From contig NZ_JOGX01000029.1 of NCBI RefSeq assembly GCF_000719555.1, positions 1 through 64,000 on the forward strand: DNA of 64,000 nucleotides, given 5' to 3'. The DNA is from Streptomyces sp. NRRL F-5727. GTDB lineage: Bacteria; Actinomycetota; Actinomycetes; Streptomycetales; Streptomycetaceae. Below the pieces are notes generated by a model. That model saw only the letters and a program-made list of their open reading frames with translations. It had not been told where the DNA came from and searched no databases. Positions 61,894 through 64,000 of this stretch are shown here, one piece after another (the stretch's first letter is position 1; each line of letters opens with the position of its first letter). The position numbers and the translations under genes are program-made.

Positions 61894-62586
61894 TCACGTC
61901 TCGTCCGCTCTTCCGGCCGCGCCGGCGTCGTGTTCCTCCCGCAGCCAGTGGGAGTGGTACCGCTCGGCCCAGGACCGGCTGACGTACCCGGTACGCATCC
62001 CCAGCCGCGATTCCGGGTCCTCCAGGGCCTTGCGGATGTGCCCGATGACGACGAAGGCGATCAGCCAGGCCACCAGGTCGTGGACGAAGATCGCGCTGGT
62101 GCGTGAGACGAACGGCAGCAGCCCCATGAACCACATCAGCAGACCGGTGAACATCATGACCAGGACCGCGCCGGCGATCCAGCCCGCGTAGAGCTTCTGC
62201 CCCGCGTTGAACTTGCCGGCCGGCCGGGCCCCCGGCGCCGTCCTGCGCCCGCGTGCGGCCGCCAGCCACTGCCGGTCGTACGGGGCGGACCGGTTCAGCC
62301 TGCGCAGGTCCGCGCGGAAGTCCGCCGAGAACAGACCGAGCAGGAAGGGCGCCGGCAGCAGGATGCCCGACCATTCGTGCAGCGTGGCCATGAGGTGCCG
62401 GCGTCCGACGAGTTGGGCGATCGGCCCGAGGTAGAGGCATGCGGCGGTGGTCAGGCACACCAGCATCAGGTAGCCGGTGGCGCGGTGGACCATGCGTTCG
62501 GCGGTGCTGAAGCGCCGGACCCGGCCCGAGGGGTCAGGCCGCACCGCGGTCGGCGTCGCCGAGCCAGCCGTCGATCGCATATCCAC
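61894..62586 (-). CDS. Cytochrome b-type membrane subunit
   Basis: The protein has 230 residues. Four or more hydrophobic helices occur: ATGYLMLVCLTTAACLYLG, MATLHEWSGILLPAPFLLGL, WIAGAVLVMMFTGLLMWFMG and IFVHDLVAWLIAFVVIGHI. Histidines at the right spacing (VHRATGY, LHEWSG, FVHDLVA, GHIRKAL) could bind two hemes, as in formate-dehydrogenase-gamma or b561-like subunits. Its start overlaps the upstream molybdopterin gene by 53 bp, so they form an operon. It probably feeds electrons between the membrane pool and the molybdenum subunit. Confidence 0.8.
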   Translation of the reverse strand: MDMRSTAGSATPTAVRPDPSGRVRRFSTAERMVHRATGYLMLVCLTTAACLYLGPIAQLVGRRHLMATLHEWSGILLPAPFLLGLFSADFRADLRRLNRSAPYDRQWLAAARGRRTAPGARPAGKFNAGQKLYAGWIAGAVLVMMFTGLLMWFMGLLPFVSRTSAIFVHDLVAWLIAFVVIGHIRKALEDPESRLGMRTGYVSRSWAERYHSHWLREEHDAGAAGRADET

Positions 62587-63253
62587 GCTCCTCCCAGAAC
62601 CCGGGAACGACCTTGTCCGTGACCGAGATGCCGGACAGCCACTTGGCCGACTTGTAGAAGTACATGGGAGCCACGTAGAGGCGGACAGGGCCGCCGTGTT
62701 CGTGGGTGAGGGGCTTGTCCTGCATGTTCAGGGCCACCAGGACGTCGGAGCGCCGCGCCTGTTCCAGGGTGAGGCTCTCGGTGTAGGCACCGTCGAAGCA
62801 CGTGAAGTGGACCGCCGTCCCCGAGGAGCGCACCCCGGAGGCGTCGAGGATGTCCGCCAGCTTCACGCCCTCGAAGGGGGTGTCGTCCACACGCCATCCG
62901 TCCGTGCACAGCACGTCGGCGACGACCCGGGTCTGCGGCATCGCGCGCAGGTCGGCGAGGGTGTAGGTCTTCGGCTTCTCCACGAGGCCGCCGACCGTGA
63001 GGGCGTAGGTGGTCTCGTCCTTGCGCGGTACCGATCCGACGACGCTGTAGTAGCGGAAGCCGCCCGGGTTGGGCAGCAGGCCGGTGAGTCCGGTCGAGTC
63101 GGCCTGGGAGGCGGTGGCGAGGAACTTCTCCCAGCCGCGCTGGAGCGGGGGCGCGAGGGCGAGTGAGGCTGCTCCCGCTCCCAGCATGCCCAGCATCGCC
63201 CGTCGCCCCATCGGCGGGCCGCCCTCGGCATCCGGTTTCGATTTTCGTGCCAT
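62534..63253 (-). CDS. Sulfite-oxidase-type molybdopterin oxidoreductase
   Basis: The protein has 239 residues; the start is ATG 63253 (MARKSKPDAEGG). A twin-arginine-like signal (MGRRAMLGMLGAGAASLALA) suggests Tat export. The molybdopterin domain shows RYYSVVGSVPRKDETTYAL, the Mo-binding cysteine in VVADVLCTDGWRVDD, then GVKLADILDASG, HFTCFDGAYTESL, LVALNMQDKPLTHEHGGPVR and FYKSAKWLSGISV. It resembles MsrP/YedY-like enzymes, which act outside the membrane with a cytochrome b partner; the neighbouring gene supplies one. The substrate is not readable. Confidence 0.87.
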   Translation of the reverse strand: MARKSKPDAEGGPPMGRRAMLGMLGAGAASLALAPPLQRGWEKFLATASQADSTGLTGLLPNPGGFRYYSVVGSVPRKDETTYALTVGGLVEKPKTYTLADLRAMPQTRVVADVLCTDGWRVDDTPFEGVKLADILDASGVRSSGTAVHFTCFDGAYTESLTLEQARRSDVLVALNMQDKPLTHEHGGPVRLYVAPMYFYKSAKWLSGISVTDKVVPGFWEERGYAIDGWLGDADRGAA

Positions 63254-63783
63254 GGTCCGTGTGCTCCTCACGTGGTGCCGGATCCCCGGCGATGTGGGGG
63301 CGCGCGGTGTCGTCGACACATGGGGGCGCGCTCCGGAATCCGCCAGAGTCACCTGTTCAACTGGTGACGATCGTGACACGCACCCCAGGGACTGTCAACG
63401 ACACGGATGCCGCGCACATGAAGAGCGGAAGAGGAACATTGAGGCGACCGGGCTCGAAGTCCGCAGGGAGCTGTGCCCTGCGCCACGTCAGAGACACCCG
63501 TCAGAAAGGTGACTCGGAGCGAGATGTCCGCGCGGCACGTCGGCCGCTCAGCGGACAGGACGTGCGAGCGCGCCGGCGGTCCGCGATACGGGGGATGCGG
63601 CCGCCGGCGCGGGGACGGGCCCCGGTCACGGGGGGATGCTGCACCACCGGAAGTCCCGTCCCGGATCGGCCGCCCCTCAGCAGCGGCGGCTCCCTCTACT
63701 GGGACAACGGGACGGCGCGGGGAAAGGTTCAGTCCCCGGCTCGAACGTGCGGAGCCGCCCGGGTGGCGTACGCGGGCCGCCTA
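63254..63783. other. Gene-free region upstream of the molybdopterin gene
   Basis: No reading frame looks like a gene. The stretch contains the promoter of the molybdopterin/cytochrome operon (unresolved) and the terminator side of the sigma factor gene. No motif stood out. Confidence 0.45.
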
Positions 63784-64000
63784 CTACGCCGCCTCGGGCT
63801 CCACGACCGCGCGCAGTTTGCGCAGGGCGTTGTGGTGGCGGCTCTTGACGGTGCCCGTCGGTACTCCGAGGATCCCCGCGGTCTCCTGGATGCTGCGGTC
63901 GCAGAGATAGATGTGGACCAGGACGGCGCGGTGCTCGGGAGACAGACCGCGCAGCAGCCGTGCGACGACCAGGGCGTCGTGCACGGACTCGGGGCTGTCG
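63784..64000 (-). CDS. Sigma-70 family (ECF-like) sigma factor, 3' part
   Basis: The window ends inside this gene; 72 residues are visible. Region 4 is clear: LRGLSPEHRAVLVHIYLCDR, SIQETAGILGVPTGTVKSRH and HNALRKLRAVVEPEAA. The helix-turn-helix recognises the -35 element. The stop is at 63784. Residues further upstream lie outside the window, so its subgroup and any anti-sigma partner cannot be judged. It may be co-oriented with the molybdopterin operon but is separated by about 530 bp. Confidence 0.85.
   Translation of the reverse strand, partial: DSPESVHDALVVARLLRGLSPEHRAVLVHIYLCDRSIQETAGILGVPTGTVKSRHHNALRKLRAVVEPEAA

Noticed and set aside
1..64000. tRNA, rRNA or riboswitch genes
   Set aside because: No cloverleaf-like or rRNA-like segment was recognised on either strand by eye. 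A tRNAscan or Rfam search would be needed to exclude them.

Overview
The base composition (very high GC, strong G/C at third codon positions), the TTG/GTG starts with purine-rich ribosome binding sites and the gene content all point to Streptomyces or a close relative. Supporting genes include a telomere terminal protein (tpg) with its partner tap, an SsgA-like sporulation regulator, secreted FG-GAP propeller proteins and an RHS polymorphic toxin. The window looks like accessory, probably subtelomeric or plasmid-derived, DNA on the left and in the middle, grading into ordinary chromosomal genes from about 50.4 kb onward.

Layout. 0.2-13.0 kb (all minus strand): a four-gene operon encoding an integrin-like FG-GAP protein, a twin-LamG protein, a 2317-residue RHS protein ending in a HINT domain plus a predicted HYD1-type ADP-ribosyltransferase toxin, and a small gene that is probably the immunity gene. 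13.9-16.9 kb (plus): a lipoprotein-type glycerophosphodiesterase, a tiny zinc-ribbon gene and a TolB/FG-GAP secreted protein. 16.9-20.2 kb: a 179-bp MITE-like element, tpg, and a tap gene carrying a one-base frameshift. 20.2-26.3 kb: a graveyard of plasmid-type and mobile DNA, with a decayed replicon-type gene containing an expanded 8-bp repeat, an IstB remnant, a DUF4262 pseudogene, an XRE pseudogene, an EcsC-family gene, and paired direct repeats. 26.3-31.3 kb: two tandem FG-GAP paralogues and a fragment of a third. 31.3-35.1 kb: two overlapping unknown genes, a TIGR04222-type gene, an IS5 fragment and a decayed plasmid-type gene.

35.5-46.1 kb is dominated by sequences ending in ISL3-like termini of the form GGNTCTGGNCCAC or GGNTCTGGCACA. 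One unit (35567-38094) holds a broken ISL3 transposase plus two cargo genes. A second (38101-39537) and a third (45513-46113) hold small cargo genes and no complete transposase. Between them lie an intact ABC exporter and a methyltransferase gene cut by an IS110 fragment. 43.6-50.2 kb looks like a conflict or defence cluster: a zinc-binding protein, a membrane-anchored Mrr-type nuclease, a SUKH (SMI1/KNR4) protein, and a two-gene operon of a small membrane protein and an NB-ARC/TPR STAND NTPase with nearly identical 126-bp repeats.

50.4-64 kb: GMC oxidoreductase, a stand-alone receiver, a large secreted subtilase divergent from a TrmB/LuxR-like regulator, msrA, an SsgA-like protein, a Bax-inhibitor-1 protein, a decayed GAF/phosphatase/ATPase gene, a cytochrome b plus molybdopterin oxidoreductase pair and the 3' end of a sigma factor gene.

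The most interesting items are the four-gene toxin operon, the NB-ARC/TPR operon, and the family of short cargo cassettes bounded by shared ISL3-like ends. All family assignments come from reading translated sequence by eye; no database search was possible.
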